Origin: Streptomyces bikiniensis | GTDB lineage: Bacteria > Actinomycetota > Actinomycetes > Streptomycetales > Streptomycetaceae | DNA length: 64,000 nucleotides | Direction: 5' to 3' | Assembly (NCBI GenBank): GCA_000716465.1 | Contig: JNWL01000024.1 | Span: forward strand, 1 to 64,000 | In this document: positions 9,261 to 17,577 of the stretch, piece after piece | Numbering within the stretch: the first letter of the stretch is position 1 | Layout: each line of letters starts with the position of its first letter | Made by a program: the position numbers and the translations under genes | The notes under the pieces: model-generated | The model's input: the letters and a program-made list of their open reading frames with translations, nothing else | Told to the model about the DNA's origin: nothing | The model's database searches: none

Positions 9261-10595
9261 TCACTCCCCGATGTCCCTGCCGCGGAAGTCGTCCAGCGTC
9301 TCGCGGCGGACCAGCACCCGGGCCGTGCCGTCGTGAACCGCCACGACGGCGGGGCGGCCGACGAGGTTGTAGCCGGAGGCCATGGACAGGTGGTAGGCAC
9401 CGGCCACCGGTACGGCGAGCAGGTCGCCGGGCCGGATGTCACCGGGCAGTTCCGCGTCGGCCGCGAGGACGTCACCGGCCTCGCAGTGCCGGCCCACCAC
9501 GGTGATCGCACGGAGTGCGGCAGTCGAACGGCGCCCTACCAGATGGGGTGCGTAGCGCGCGCCGTACAGGGCGGGCCGCGGATTGTCGCCCATGCCGCCG
9601 TCCACCGCGACGAACACCTTTCCGCCGGTGTCCTTGACGGCCAGCACCCGGTACAGGGCGATCCCGGCCGGCCCGACCACGGCCCGGCCGGGCTCGACGG
9701 CGAGCCGGGGGACGGTCAGCCGGGCGGCGGCACAGCCGTCGACGAGCTCCGCGCGCAGCCGCCGGGCGAAGGAGGTGAGGTCGAGGGAGGGCTCGCCGGG
9801 CCGGTAGGCGATGCCGTGGCCGCCGCCCATGTCCAGCTCGGGCAGGGTGACACCGTGCGCGTCACGGATGCGGGCCATCAGGCCGACCATGCGGCGCAGG
9901 GCCACCAGGTAGGGCTCCGTCTCGGTGATCTGGGAGCCTATGTGGCAGTGCAAGCCGGTCAGTTCGAGCCCGGGCTGGTCCAGGATCCGCGCCACGGCGT
10001 ACTGCGCCGAACCATCTGTGAGGGACAGGCCGAACTTCTGGCCGTCCGTACCGGTGCGGATCTTGTCGTGACCGCCGGCCGAGACGCCCGGCACCACGCG
10101 CACCATGACCTTCTGCCGCTCGCCCGGGGCGACCGCGGCCGCGATCCGGGCGATCTCCGACGGACCGTCGATGACGATCCGCCCCACGCCGAGCCGCAGG
10201 GCCACCTCCAGGTCGCGGGGCGACTTCGCGTTGCCGTGCAGCACGACGCGCTCCGGCGGGAAGCCGGCCGTGACGGCGAGCTCCAGCTCCCCGGCGGAGC
10301 ACGCGTCCAGGCCGAGGCCCTCCTCCCGCACCCAGCCGGCCACCCCGCGGGACAGGAACGCCTTGGCCGCGTACAGCACGTCGGCGTCGGGGAAGGCGTC
10401 CCGGTAGATCCGGCAGCGTTCGCGCACCTCACCCTCGTCGAGGACGTAGACGGGGGTACCGAAGCGCTCGGCCACCTCCGCCAGTGACACCCGGCCGACG
10501 GCCAGGTCGCCGCGCGGGAGGAGCCGCGTGGACGCGGGCCACACGGACAGGTCCTCCGTGCCGGTGGAGAGTTCGGGAACGATCTCGGTTGTCAT
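9261..10595 (-). CDS. lysA: Diaminopimelate decarboxylase
   Basis: A 444-residue fold-type III PLP enzyme that converts meso-diaminopimelate to L-lysine. Visible motifs are the PLP lysine in VLYAAKAFLSRG (K78), HCHIGSQI, the phosphate-binding glycine stretch GGGHGIAY, and GRHCEAGDVL, which supplies the second-subunit active-site Cys. The ATG at 10595 is chosen because GAGGAGG lies 5 nt upstream; a start 7 codons earlier lacks a site. It is 10 bases downstream of a SAV_915 gene and probably co-transcribed. Streptomyces usually have a housekeeping lysA by thrA/hom, so this may be a second copy; related decarboxylases act on other D-stereocentre amino acids. Confidence 0.88.
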   Translation of the reverse strand: MTTEIVPELSTGTEDLSVWPASTRLLPRGDLAVGRVSLAEVAERFGTPVYVLDEGEVRERCRIYRDAFPDADVLYAAKAFLSRGVAGWVREEGLGLDACSAGELELAVTAGFPPERVVLHGNAKSPRDLEVALRLGVGRIVIDGPSEIARIAAAVAPGERQKVMVRVVPGVSAGGHDKIRTGTDGQKFGLSLTDGSAQYAVARILDQPGLELTGLHCHIGSQITETEPYLVALRRMVGLMARIRDAHGVTLPELDMGGGHGIAYRPGEPSLDLTSFARRLRAELVDGCAAARLTVPRLAVEPGRAVVGPAGIALYRVLAVKDTGGKVFVAVDGGMGDNPRPALYGARYAPHLVGRRSTAALRAITVVGRHCEAGDVLAADAELPGDIRPGDLLAVPVAGAYHLSMASGYNLVGRPAVVAVHDGTARVLVRRETLDDFRGRDIGE

Positions 10596-10605
10596 CGGAA
10601 CCTCC

Positions 10606-10941
10606 TCACCAGGCACGGGCCGCGATCCCGGCGGTGTCCGCCGTCAGGCGGGTGACCGCGGAGGCGGTGAGCGTCGGGTCGATCGTCAGCCGGCACGCGC
10701 CGAGGGGCGAGGTCAGGGCGCGCAGTGCCGACTTGGAGAGCCGGATCCAGGGCTGCTCCGGGCCCAGGACGGAGACCAGCAGGTCGGGACGGGTGAATCC
10801 GACGGCGGTGCGCTCGCCCAGAGGGGTGCGGAACATGCGCAGCACCACCTCTGTCGTTCCCGGCCGGACGGGCACGTGGAGGAGTCCGGCCGGGACCGGT
10901 TCCTCGGGCTCCGGATCGTCGTCGTACTGGAACAGACACAT
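10606..10941 (-). CDS. SAV_915 family protein
   Basis: A 111-residue soluble protein with an acidic N-terminus, then VLRMFRTPLGERTAVGFTRP and IRLSKSALRALTSPLG followed by LTIDP. These blocks are typical of the Streptomyces SAV_915 family, related to SseB-like domains and of unknown function. It is the first gene of a probable two-gene operon with lysA, 10 bases apart; the shared transcript suggests a linked role but the sequence does not reveal which. No membrane segment or signal peptide. Confidence 0.72.
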   Translation of the reverse strand: MCLFQYDDDPEPEEPVPAGLLHVPVRPGTTEVVLRMFRTPLGERTAVGFTRPDLLVSVLGPEQPWIRLSKSALRALTSPLGACRLTIDPTLTASAVTRLTADTAGIAARAW

Positions 10942-11230
10942 GGGGCTCTCCTGAGGGAACCGTGAGGGACGGGTGGGGCCCCGGACGCGGGGAGGCGTTC
11001 CGGGGCACGGCGACGAAGCTATCCCCGGACCTCCCCGCCCGGGGACGGCCCATGACGGATCCCATACGGCGACCGGCCCGGTCCATATACGTCACTGACG
11101 GACGGCGCCGCCCGGCATCAGGGATTCGTCATGACCGGCGGCCGCGGAGTGAGAGAAGCGTCAAGGACCCTGCCGAACCATCGGCGAAGCCCTTTCATAC
11201 GAACCACGATACGAGAAGGGGACACAGGTC

Positions 11231-11743
11231 GTGCGGAGAGTCGTGGTCGGCGTAACGGAAACCCCGGGGGGCATGACCGCGCTGCACAGGGCGGCGGCGG
11301 AGGCCCGCGTGCGCGACGCGGAACTGTGGGCCGTCCTCGCCTGGCAGCCGCCCGGCGGCGAACTCGGAAGCCGAAACGGCCGCCTGCCTTCCGCCCTGGC
11401 GGAACACCGGGCTGCGGCCGTCGAGCGGCTGAGGGACATCTTCGACACGGCCTTCGGCACGGCGGGACCCGGTGTCCCCCTCGCGGGCCTCACGGCGCAC
11501 GGCACTCCGGGCGCCGCCCTCGTGAGCATCGCGCGTGGCCCGGAAGACCTCCTCGTGGTCGGTACGGGGCCGCGTACCGCGTTTCGCCGCCTCGTCCGTC
11601 CCTCGGTGGCACGGCACTGCCTCGCTCACGCGGCCTGCCCCGTGCTGGTGGTGCCCCCGTCCCCACTCCAGACCGAACTTGAGGCAGTCCACCGCCGCAA
11701 CTTCTGGAGAAGGCCTCTGGACCTGGGAGAGCTCTCCGCGTGA
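11231..11743 (+). CDS. Universal stress protein domain protein
   Basis: A 170-residue single UspA-type domain. The N-terminus VVVGVTETPGGMTALHRAA is the first strand and loop of the fold. The end contains LLVVGTGPRT...SVARHCLAHAACPVLVVPP, corresponding to the G-x2-G-x9-G(S/T) region and last strand; the nucleotide-binding glycines are degenerate. The start is GTG at 11231 with AAGGGGAC upstream. A basic tail of about 25 residues follows the domain. Stress protection is inferred from the family. Divergent from the lysA operon. Confidence 0.82.
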   Translation: MRRVVVGVTETPGGMTALHRAAAEARVRDAELWAVLAWQPPGGELGSRNGRLPSALAEHRAAAVERLRDIFDTAFGTAGPGVPLAGLTAHGTPGAALVSIARGPEDLLVVGTGPRTAFRRLVRPSVARHCLAHAACPVLVVPPSPLQTELEAVHRRNFWRRPLDLGELSA

Positions 11744-11792
11744 GATCCGTGCCGGCTCGTACGGCGCGGTCCGCAGGCGGTTGCCCCGGAGG

Positions 11793-12014
11793 TCAGGAAC
11801 TGCCGGCTTCCGGCTCGTGGAGGGTGATCGCCCCGGCGGGACACAGGCCGACGGCCATCTGCGCGGCTGCGCCGTGGGCGGCGGCCGGTTCGGGACGCAG
11901 CAGGATGACGAGGCCGTCGTCCGGATCCTGGTCGAAGACGTCGGGAGCGGTCATGGCGCACATCCCGGCACCTATGCAGCGCTCGCGGTCGACGCTCAGG
12001 TGCGGCGTGCTCAT
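11793..12014 (-). CDS. 3Fe-4S ferredoxin partnering the P450
   Basis: A 73-residue ferredoxin with the single-cluster pattern RCIGAGMCAMTAPDVFDQ and GLCPAGAI (Cys-x5-Cys...Cys-Pro; the central cysteine of a 4Fe cluster is replaced), as in Streptomyces ferredoxins that feed electrons to P450s. Its ATG overlaps the P450 stop by four bases (ATGA, 12011-12014), so it is translationally coupled to the upstream P450 and is its likely redox partner. No ferredoxin reductase is nearby. Confidence 0.9.
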   Translation of the reverse strand: MSTPHLSVDRERCIGAGMCAMTAPDVFDQDPDDGLVILLRPEPAAAHGAAAQMAVGLCPAGAITLHEPEAGSS

Positions 12015-13204
12015 TTCGCGTCCCATGCGACCGGGAGGCTCTTGACGCCGAAGATGTCCGCCGTCTCCGGGCGCAGGGCGACCTCGGCGGCCGGTACGGC
12101 CAGGCGCAGAGTGGGGAACCGGTCGATCAACGCGCGGAACGCGACCCGCATTTCGACACGGGCGAGCTGCTGACCGAGGCACTGGTGGATGCCGTGGCCG
12201 AAGGCCAGGTGTCCGGTGGCCCGGCGCCGGATGTCGAGCGCATGGGGGTCGGTGAAGCGCTCGGGGTCGCGGTTGGCGGTGTTGTACGAAAGGACGACGG
12301 TCGTGCCGGCCTTGATGGTCCGGCCTCCCAGCTCGACGTCTTCCAGCGCCGTCCGGTGGAAGGTCTTGGCAACGCTCAGATAGCGCAGCAGTTCCTCCAC
12401 GGCCCCGTCGGTGAGTGCGGGGTCGGCGCGCAGCGCGGCGAGTTGCTCCGGGTGCTGGAGCAGCGCGAAGGTGCCGAGGGACAGCATGTTCGCAGTGGTG
12501 TCGAATCCGGCCGCGAGGAGGATCAGGCTGACTCCCCTCAACTCCTCGTCGGTCAGGTCGCTGTCGGTGAGTTCGCTGAGGATGTCGTCGGTGGGGTGGG
12601 CGCGCTTGGCGGCCACCAATTGTGCGAGGTATTCCTGGGTCGCGGTGTAGGCCGCGACCAGTTCCTCGTCGCTGACCTCCCCGCCCATGAAGGCGTCGAT
12701 CTGTTCCTGGAAGGACGCCCGGTCCTCGTAGGGCACGCCGAGGATCTCGCAGATCACGATGGTGGGGATGGGTTTGGCGAACGCGGTCACCAGGTCGGTC
12801 GGCGGCCCGGCCGCCTCCATGGCGTCCAGACGGTCGGCGGTGATCTGCTCGATCCGCTCGGTGAGCATCCGCATCCGCCGCACGGTGAACCTGCCCACCA
12901 GCGGCTTCCGGTAGCGGCTGTGCTCCGGGTCGTCCATCAGCAGGAACTCGCCGGGCGGTGCCGGAGGGAGCTCGAAGTCGACGACGTTCATGAGGTCCTT
13001 GCGCGAGCTGAACCGGGGATCGGCCAGGACCGACCGCATCATGTCGTACCCCGTGATCAGCCAACCGGGTTTTCCGCCGGGGTGGGTGTAGCCGCTGATG
13101 GGGCCGTGTCGGTGGGCGTCGAGCAACTCGGCAGGCGGGTCGAAGGGGCAGCCGGCACGGCGGCCCGTCGGCAAGGTGGTGACGGTGTGGACGGATTCGC
13201 TCAT
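12011..13204 (-). CDS. Cytochrome P450, CYP105-like
   Basis: A 397-residue soluble bacterial P450. The I-helix motif AGFDTT (232-237), the ExxR of helix K (E271-R274) and the haem loop FGHGIHQCLG with ligand Cys342 are all intact. GCPFDPP near the start and the coupled 3Fe-4S ferredoxin fit the CYP105 group, which hydroxylates varied xenobiotics and secondary metabolites; the substrate cannot be read from sequence. It diverges from a GbsR/MarR regulator with a TTGCA-rich operator between them, so inducible control is likely. It lies 18 kb from the antibiotic locus with its own regulator and shows no sign of belonging to it. Confidence 0.92.
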   Translation of the reverse strand: MSESVHTVTTLPTGRRAGCPFDPPAELLDAHRHGPISGYTHPGGKPGWLITGYDMMRSVLADPRFSSRKDLMNVVDFELPPAPPGEFLLMDDPEHSRYRKPLVGRFTVRRMRMLTERIEQITADRLDAMEAAGPPTDLVTAFAKPIPTIVICEILGVPYEDRASFQEQIDAFMGGEVSDEELVAAYTATQEYLAQLVAAKRAHPTDDILSELTDSDLTDEELRGVSLILLAAGFDTTANMLSLGTFALLQHPEQLAALRADPALTDGAVEELLRYLSVAKTFHRTALEDVELGGRTIKAGTTVVLSYNTANRDPERFTDPHALDIRRRATGHLAFGHGIHQCLGQQLARVEMRVAFRALIDRFPTLRLAVPAAEVALRPETADIFGVKSLPVAWDAK

Positions 13205-13253
13205 GGCCGTTCCTCGTCTCGCGCTATGGCATGTTTCGGATTGTTTGAAAGCT

Positions 13254-13359
13254 ACGTTGCATTCAGGGTTACGTCAACGGCTAGGCGGCGTATTGGCAAG
13301 TTAAAGTGGCTAAGTTGGTGCAATGATGTGCGTCTGAATGCAACGATGCGTTGCAATGG
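13254..13359. promoter_or_regulatory. Operator region between P450 and GbsR/MarR regulator
   Basis: Within the 181-bp divergent gap, ACGTTGCATTCAG (13254-13266) recurs in inverted orientation as CTGAATGCAACG (13334-13345), and further TTGCA/TGCAA elements stand at about 13319 and 13350. This even-spaced set in an AT-richer stretch is a plausible binding region for the regulator encoded at 13386, controlling both directions. Confidence 0.5.
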
Positions 13360-13385
13360 TTGGCGGCGAAGGCAATACTGGCGGT

Positions 13386-14072
13386 ATGCCGGGAGGACGG
13401 TTGACCCAGCAGGAGCACCGGCACATCGCGACCGGACGTGCCGACGGCCTCTCTTGCGTCGAGACCGCCCGCAGGCCCGAGCGCCCGACCTCGACCATCA
13501 GCCGGGAAGTGTCACGCAACGGCGGGCCTGGCGGGTACCGGTCCCAGCAGGCGCACCGGGCCACGGTCGAGCGGGCGCGGCGGGGCACCGCACCGGCACA
13601 CCCCCACGCGGATCCACCCCCGCACGGCACGGTGAAGGACGAGATCATCGAGCCGGCGGTCGGGTCGGGGATGCCGAGGATGACGGCGCGTGTGCACGTC
13701 GACCTCCTGCTGTCCGAAGACGGCACGCGTACTGCGGCCGAGTTGGTCCGCAGACTGAAGGTCAGCCCTGCCTCCGTCTCCGTGGCCGCCGGCTTCCTGG
13801 TCCGGCACGGACATGTCCGGCGCGAGCGCGATCCGCAGCGGCGGCGCGACGTCTACGTCGTCGACGACGAAGCCTGGTACCACTCGATCACCGTCAGCGC
13901 GTGGCGGACCCTGGAGTCGGCCCGGGCCGCGATGGCGGCGGCCGAAGTGCTCGGCTCGGACTCTCCGGTGGGGCAGCGGCTCCTCCGGGCGGGGACTTTC
14001 CTGGAACGGGTCGTCGAAGACATGAGGGAATCGGCCGATCGCCGGCGCGCTCTCCTGGCACGAGAGCGGTGA
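13386..14072 (+). CDS. GbsR/MarR-type transcriptional regulator with IS30-like N-terminal HTH
   Basis: A 228-residue two-part protein. The first 60 residues (MPGGRLTQQEHRHIATGRAD, then RPERPTSTISREVSRNGG) resemble the HTH of IS30-type transposases. Residues 90-228 form a winged-helix domain (TAAELVRRLKVSPASVSVAA, RRDVYVVDDEAWY) of the GbsR/MarR group. This fusion is a recurrent Streptomyces regulator type. It probably represses the divergent P450-ferredoxin operon and its own gene through the TTGCA repeats. The ATG at 13386 is taken because homology begins exactly there. The central linker (residues 60-90) is Pro/His-rich. Confidence 0.8.
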   Translation: MPGGRLTQQEHRHIATGRADGLSCVETARRPERPTSTISREVSRNGGPGGYRSQQAHRATVERARRGTAPAHPHADPPPHGTVKDEIIEPAVGSGMPRMTARVHVDLLLSEDGTRTAAELVRRLKVSPASVSVAAGFLVRHGHVRRERDPQRRRDVYVVDDEAWYHSITVSAWRTLESARAAMAAAEVLGSDSPVGQRLLRAGTFLERVVEDMRESADRRRALLARER

Positions 14073-14255
14073 TCACCCTCCCGCTCTCCTCGGTAAGAAC
14101 CCGCCGGGAGCAACGGAAGTCGTCCCTGCCGTGGCTCACACCGAGCGGGCGTGAGTCCGAAAGGGGTGTGCCCGCATGACCGCCCCGACCACGGAGAAGG
14201 GCACCGCACCCAGTGCCGAGGGGCCCCCGTACCAGGGCCCGGCGCAAGCTGACGG

Positions 14256-14459
14256 TCATGACCGGCCTGCCGCCCCGCCTCTGGACGCGACGACGTCGAT
14301 GCCCTGGAGGGCCGTGTCCTGTGTGGTGAGGCGGACGAGTCGCTTGCAGCGGCAGACGGCTGCGGCGAGGCCGAGGAAGGCCAGGTGGTTGCGGGGGTGG
14401 CGTTCGTGGCGGTGGTCGAACCGGTGACAACCGGTCAGCCAGGACGTGGTCCGCCGCCC
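14256..14459 (-). pseudogene. C-terminal remnant of an IS5-family transposase
   Basis: On the minus strand the frame reads SWLTGCHRFDHRHERHPRNH followed by LAFLGLAAAVCRCKRLVRLT, the C-terminal end of a Streptomyces IS5-type (DDE) transposase, which carries the last catalytic region. Only about 45 matching codons remain, with no start and no upstream catalytic Asp residues. It is a fossil insertion between the GbsR/MarR gene and the SpoIIE gene. Confidence 0.7.
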
Positions 14460-14523
14460 TGGACAGGGAGGCGCCGCGATGTGCGACAGGGAGCCGGGTC
14501 CGGACGGTTCTCCGAAGACCGAG

Positions 14524-15711
14524 CTATGAGGCGTTCTCCTGGGCGGCGGGCCGTCCGTGCCAGTCCAGGCAGACGACCATGGCGTCGTCGTCGGGGTCGA
14601 TCAGGCCGCGGTGGCCGGTGAGTTCTTGCAGGACGGCGCGGGGGACCTGGGAGGCGGGCAGGAGCCGGGTGCTGGTCAGGGCCCGGGCCAGGGCGCGGTC
14701 GCTGTAGCGTTCTCCGGCGGGTGAGGCGACGTTGTAGACACCGTCGCTGACGAAGACGAGGCGGTCGCCCCGCTCGGTCTGGAACTGCTCGGCCGTGTAG
14801 ACGGTGTCTTCGAACATGCCGAGGGGGAGCTGGGCTTCCAGTTCGATCTGTTCGACCTTCCCGCGCCGCACGCGCCACATCTTGGGTGAACCGGCGTCCA
14901 CGATCTCCGTGGCGCCGGTGGCCAGGTCGAAGCGGAGCAGCAACACCGCGAGGTGCTGGGTTCCCCGGTGCTGTCCGTAGATGGCCTGGTCGGCGAGGTA
15001 GGCCTGGTCGGTCAGGGACAGGCCGGCCCGCCGGGCGTTGCGCAGGGCGTTGATCGCGAGGTTGGTGAGCAGCGCCGCCTCAATGCCTTCGCCCATCCCG
15101 TTGGTCACGGTCAACGTGAGGTCCCGAGAGGTTGTCGACCAGTCGAAATTGTCACCGTAGATCGCGTAGGCGGGTTCAAGCTGCGCACCGATTTCGTACT
15201 CGGGACGCGTGCAGGAACGTCCGGGAAGCAGCTGCCACTGCATTTCGGCGGCGAGTGTGAGCCGGTCGGCGCGCCGGGCCTGGAGATAGAGATCGGTATC
15301 GCGTTCGCTGACGATGATCTCGTGGCCGAGGACTTCTGCGATCTGCGTCAGCTCCTGGGCGACGTCGGAGCCGTCCTGCCAGGAGGGCAGCCGCAGGCCG
15401 AGGACCCCGATGCGGTCGCCGCGTACGCTCACCGGCAGGTACACGGCCACGGAGCTGTTCTCCCCTCCGGCCTCGGTGTGGGGCCGCTGCCAGTTGAAGG
15501 CCTGCCCGGGAGCGCTGGAGTGGACAGGGATCGGTTCGGTCGTGTAAGGGAGAGATGCGACCGGTTGCAGTATGGTCATAGCGTAGTCGGCCATGAGCAA
15601 GGTGACGTCGGTGGCGCCGTACTGTGTGCTCAGCCCCTCTTCCAGAACCTGAAGAAGAGCGTCGGGAGCGGCGGAGCGCAGAGCGCGTTCGACTGCGATA
15701 AATCTGTGCAT
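14524..15711 (-). CDS. GAF-SpoIIE (PP2C-type) serine phosphatase
   Basis: A 395-residue soluble protein. Residues 1-145 resemble a GAF sensor domain; residues 165-390 form an RsbU/SpoIIE PP2C domain with YGDNFDW, TNGMGEG, FVSDGVYN and DPDDDAMVV. Such enzymes dephosphorylate anti-sigma-factor antagonists and so release sigma factors. Two usual residues differ: the second metal-binding Asp (GDxMG) is Asn in TNGMG, and AGHPP is AGSPK; the same variant occurs in a Streptomyces subfamily, so activity may be altered rather than lost. It is divergent from a MarR gene, 50 bases away, likely sharing control. Confidence 0.85.
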   Translation of the reverse strand: MHRFIAVERALRSAAPDALLQVLEEGLSTQYGATDVTLLMADYAMTILQPVASLPYTTEPIPVHSSAPGQAFNWQRPHTEAGGENSSVAVYLPVSVRGDRIGVLGLRLPSWQDGSDVAQELTQIAEVLGHEIIVSERDTDLYLQARRADRLTLAAEMQWQLLPGRSCTRPEYEIGAQLEPAYAIYGDNFDWSTTSRDLTLTVTNGMGEGIEAALLTNLAINALRNARRAGLSLTDQAYLADQAIYGQHRGTQHLAVLLLRFDLATGATEIVDAGSPKMWRVRRGKVEQIELEAQLPLGMFEDTVYTAEQFQTERGDRLVFVSDGVYNVASPAGERYSDRALARALTSTRLLPASQVPRAVLQELTGHRGLIDPDDDAMVVCLDWHGRPAAQENAS

Positions 15712-15761
15712 TGTTGGATTACCACCTGGTTTTAAAGCATATGTGAAAGGAAGCTCCTCTC

Positions 15762-16271
15762 ATGTCTGGGCGACCGGAGGAAGCACTGCGGCAGGACGGT
15801 GCGGAGGGATCCGTCGCCAGTATTGCGCGTGATGTTCTGGAGCTGCTCGAGGTCCTGTGGCATCAAGGAGAGGCGGTCTCGACAGCCCCGCTGTCGTCGT
15901 CCCAGGTCCGTGTGCTCTATGTGCTGGAGCGCGGGGGAGTGATGAACCTGCGGACGCTCGCCGCGGAGCTCGACTCCATGCCGCCCTCGGTCAGCCGGAT
16001 GTGCGACCGCCTGCACGCGGTGGGATTCATCGAGCGGACCCACAGTCCCTCTGACCGCCGCGCGCTGGAGCTCAGCCTGTCACGCCGGGGCGCGAGCTAT
16101 CTCGAATCGCTTCGGGCCCGCCGCGAGGAAGTCCTGAACGGGCTGCTGGGCAGGATGACCACTACCGAGCGGACCATGCTGATGCGGGGACTGGTGGGAA
16201 TCCGGGCGGTGACAGGGGGTGCTGCACCGGGCCCCACCGGACCGGAAGCCCTTGCCTCGGAGTCGGCCTGA
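15762..16271 (+). CDS. MarR-family transcriptional regulator
   Basis: A 169-residue winged-helix protein. The recognition region LRTLAAELDSMPPSVSRMCD and wing THSPSDRRALELSLSRRG fit MarR, with dimerisation helices at each end. The ATG at 15762 follows GGAAGCTCC. It diverges from the SpoIIE phosphatase gene, and the 50-base gap must contain both promoters, so it probably controls that gene and itself. The ligand is unknown. A pair of palindromes just downstream (16364-16398) may also be its target. Confidence 0.88.
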   Translation: MSGRPEEALRQDGAEGSVASIARDVLELLEVLWHQGEAVSTAPLSSSQVRVLYVLERGGVMNLRTLAAELDSMPPSVSRMCDRLHAVGFIERTHSPSDRRALELSLSRRGASYLESLRARREEVLNGLLGRMTTTERTMLMRGLVGIRAVTGGAAPGPTGPEALASESA

Positions 16272-16363
16272 GGCCGTCGGATGCGCCGATGAGCGCATGC
16301 TTCCACCCTTCCCGAGACCGGCTCTTCGGCTCACGCTCCGTCACAGATCCCTTCCTCTGTCAG

Positions 16364-16398
16364 ATACTTGTCAAACGACAAGTATTGCCTGAAGGCAA
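16364..16398. promoter_or_regulatory. Two adjacent palindromes, orphan operator
   Basis: A perfect 9-bp inverted repeat, ATACTTGTC-AAAC-GACAAGTAT (16364-16385), abuts a second, TTGCC-TGAA-GGCAA (16385-16398), followed by CTATAG. Both are typical of MarR-type operators overlapping a promoter. No intact gene follows: an IS remnant begins about 160 bases downstream, so the regulated gene was probably lost. Confidence 0.55.
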
Positions 16399-16561
16399 CT
16401 ATAGGGGAGGGGCTCCGTGGGAGCGGGTGTGGGGCACACGAAGGTGATCTTTCTCCGTAGCGGGACGGCCGGCCCGCGTGCGGGCACCTGGCCGCCTGGC
16501 TGCGGCAACGCGAAGAGTCGGCGCAGCCGCACCGACCCGAGGGCCCCGAGGATCCGCTAGG

Positions 16562-17131
16562 CGGTGTCTTCAAATGATCGCGGTCGGTGGATCATAGGAG
16601 CGCGATGCGTCGCCATGAGCTGTCGAATGCCGAGTGGGAGTTCGTCCGGCTGTTGCTGCCCGAGTCGCCGCGGGGGCGGAAGCGGCTGGACGACCGCAGG
16701 GTTCTGAATGGGATCGTGTGGAAGTTCCGGACCGGGCCCGCCTGGCGGGACGTGCCCGAGCGTTGTGGTCCGTGAACGATGCTGCATACGTGTTTGCGCA
16801 GGTGGGCGATGGAGGGGGTGTTCGACCGCATGCTGCGGGCCGCTCGGGCGAAGGCGATCCGCGTCCGGTTCCGCCGCCGGGGCACCCCGCACACGATTCC
16901 CGAGCGGGCCGACCGGGTCCGCAACCGGGCCCGGCGCAGCAGCCGTGGGGGCCACCCGCCGACCTTCGACCGCGAGGTCCGCAAGCGCCGCAACACCGTG
17001 GAACGCTGCTTCAACCGTCTGGAGCAGTGGCGTGGCACCGCCACCCGCTACGACAAGCCCGCCCCGTCCTACGAAGCAGCCGTCGCCCTCCCCCCCACTC
17101 CTGATGTGGGCGTGACATCCGACGACAGAAC
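16562..17131 (+). mobile_element. Degenerate IS5-family insertion sequence
   Basis: The left edge GGCGGTGTCTTCAAATGAT and the imperfectly inverted right edge near 17115-17131 (11 of 17 matching positions) bracket a broken transposase. Ends are approximate. The element is about 570 bp instead of the usual 850-900 bp because the middle of the transposase is deleted. It separates an operator-like region on the left from decayed genes on the right. Confidence 0.6.
16605..17115 (+). pseudogene. IS5-type transposase with nonsense codon, internal deletion and frameshift
   Basis: It starts normally (MRRHELSNAEWEFVRLLLPE, FRTGPAWRDVPERCGP). At 16773 a TGA replaces the Trp codon of the conserved GPW. 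The same frame resumes with LHTCLRRWAMEGVFDRML, then jumps from the early helix region to the C-terminal part (TVERCFNRLEQWRGTATRYD), deleting the central segment with the first catalytic Asp. A shift in a run of seven C's near 17095 puts the normal end (LLMWA-stop) in another frame. It cannot encode an active transposase. Confidence 0.8.
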
Positions 17132-17208
17132 CCAGGGCGCGTATCGAGTCGTGATCGAACCGCCTACTTCGCCCGCCGCCTGTGCGACCTGCGTGAGAGC
17201 ATCCGTCC

Positions 17209-17496
17209 ATGAGCAGCGACCTGGAAGTGAGTGCTCTGGCGATCAACGTCACGATCCCGCAGGAGCTCCGCTGGACGGACACTCGACGTGGTGAGGAGTT
17301 CCAACTGACCACACTCAACATCCGGCTTCTCCCGGACGGCCACCTCGCCGCGAAAGCCTACGGCCGACCAGTCGGCGGTGGCCGGGGCGCATACGTCTCG
17401 TTCCCGGTACCTGACGAACCGGAACTGGCGGCTCTGATGGTCGACGCGGCCAGCCGCGCCGGGACGTTGTGGGCCGCCCATTGCGGTCTCGGCTGA
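17209..17496 (+). CDS. Small hypothetical protein, 95 residues
   Basis: A soluble 95-residue protein starting MSSDLEVSALAINVTIPQEL, with a central LTTLNIRLLPDGHLAAKAYG segment and a C-terminal helix (ELAALMVDAASRAGTLWAAH). I do not recognise the family; similar small proteins occur scattered in Streptomyces. The ATG at 17209 has only a weak GAGAG upstream. Codon use is typical of the genome, and the sequence is protein-like, so it is probably real. Confidence 0.5.
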   Translation: MSSDLEVSALAINVTIPQELRWTDTRRGEEFQLTTLNIRLLPDGHLAAKAYGRPVGGGRGAYVSFPVPDEPELAALMVDAASRAGTLWAAHCGLG

Positions 17497-17577
17497 GCCT
17501 GGTTCGGCTCGGGGGCAGACGGTGGTGGTTCCGGACTCCGCTCTCGCGGCGGGGTCTGGTCCGGTGGACCTTCTTCC

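Noticed and set aside
12011..13204. P450 as a hydroxylase for a 5'-hydroxystreptomycin product
   Set aside because: It lies 18 kb away, has its own ferredoxin and divergent regulator, and shows no StrR site. Proximity alone does not support it.
16418..16558. Short plus-strand frame after the orphan palindromes
   Set aside because: The 47 codons from GTG are Arg/Pro-rich with no homology; another frame is briefly protein-like but begins after an in-frame stop.
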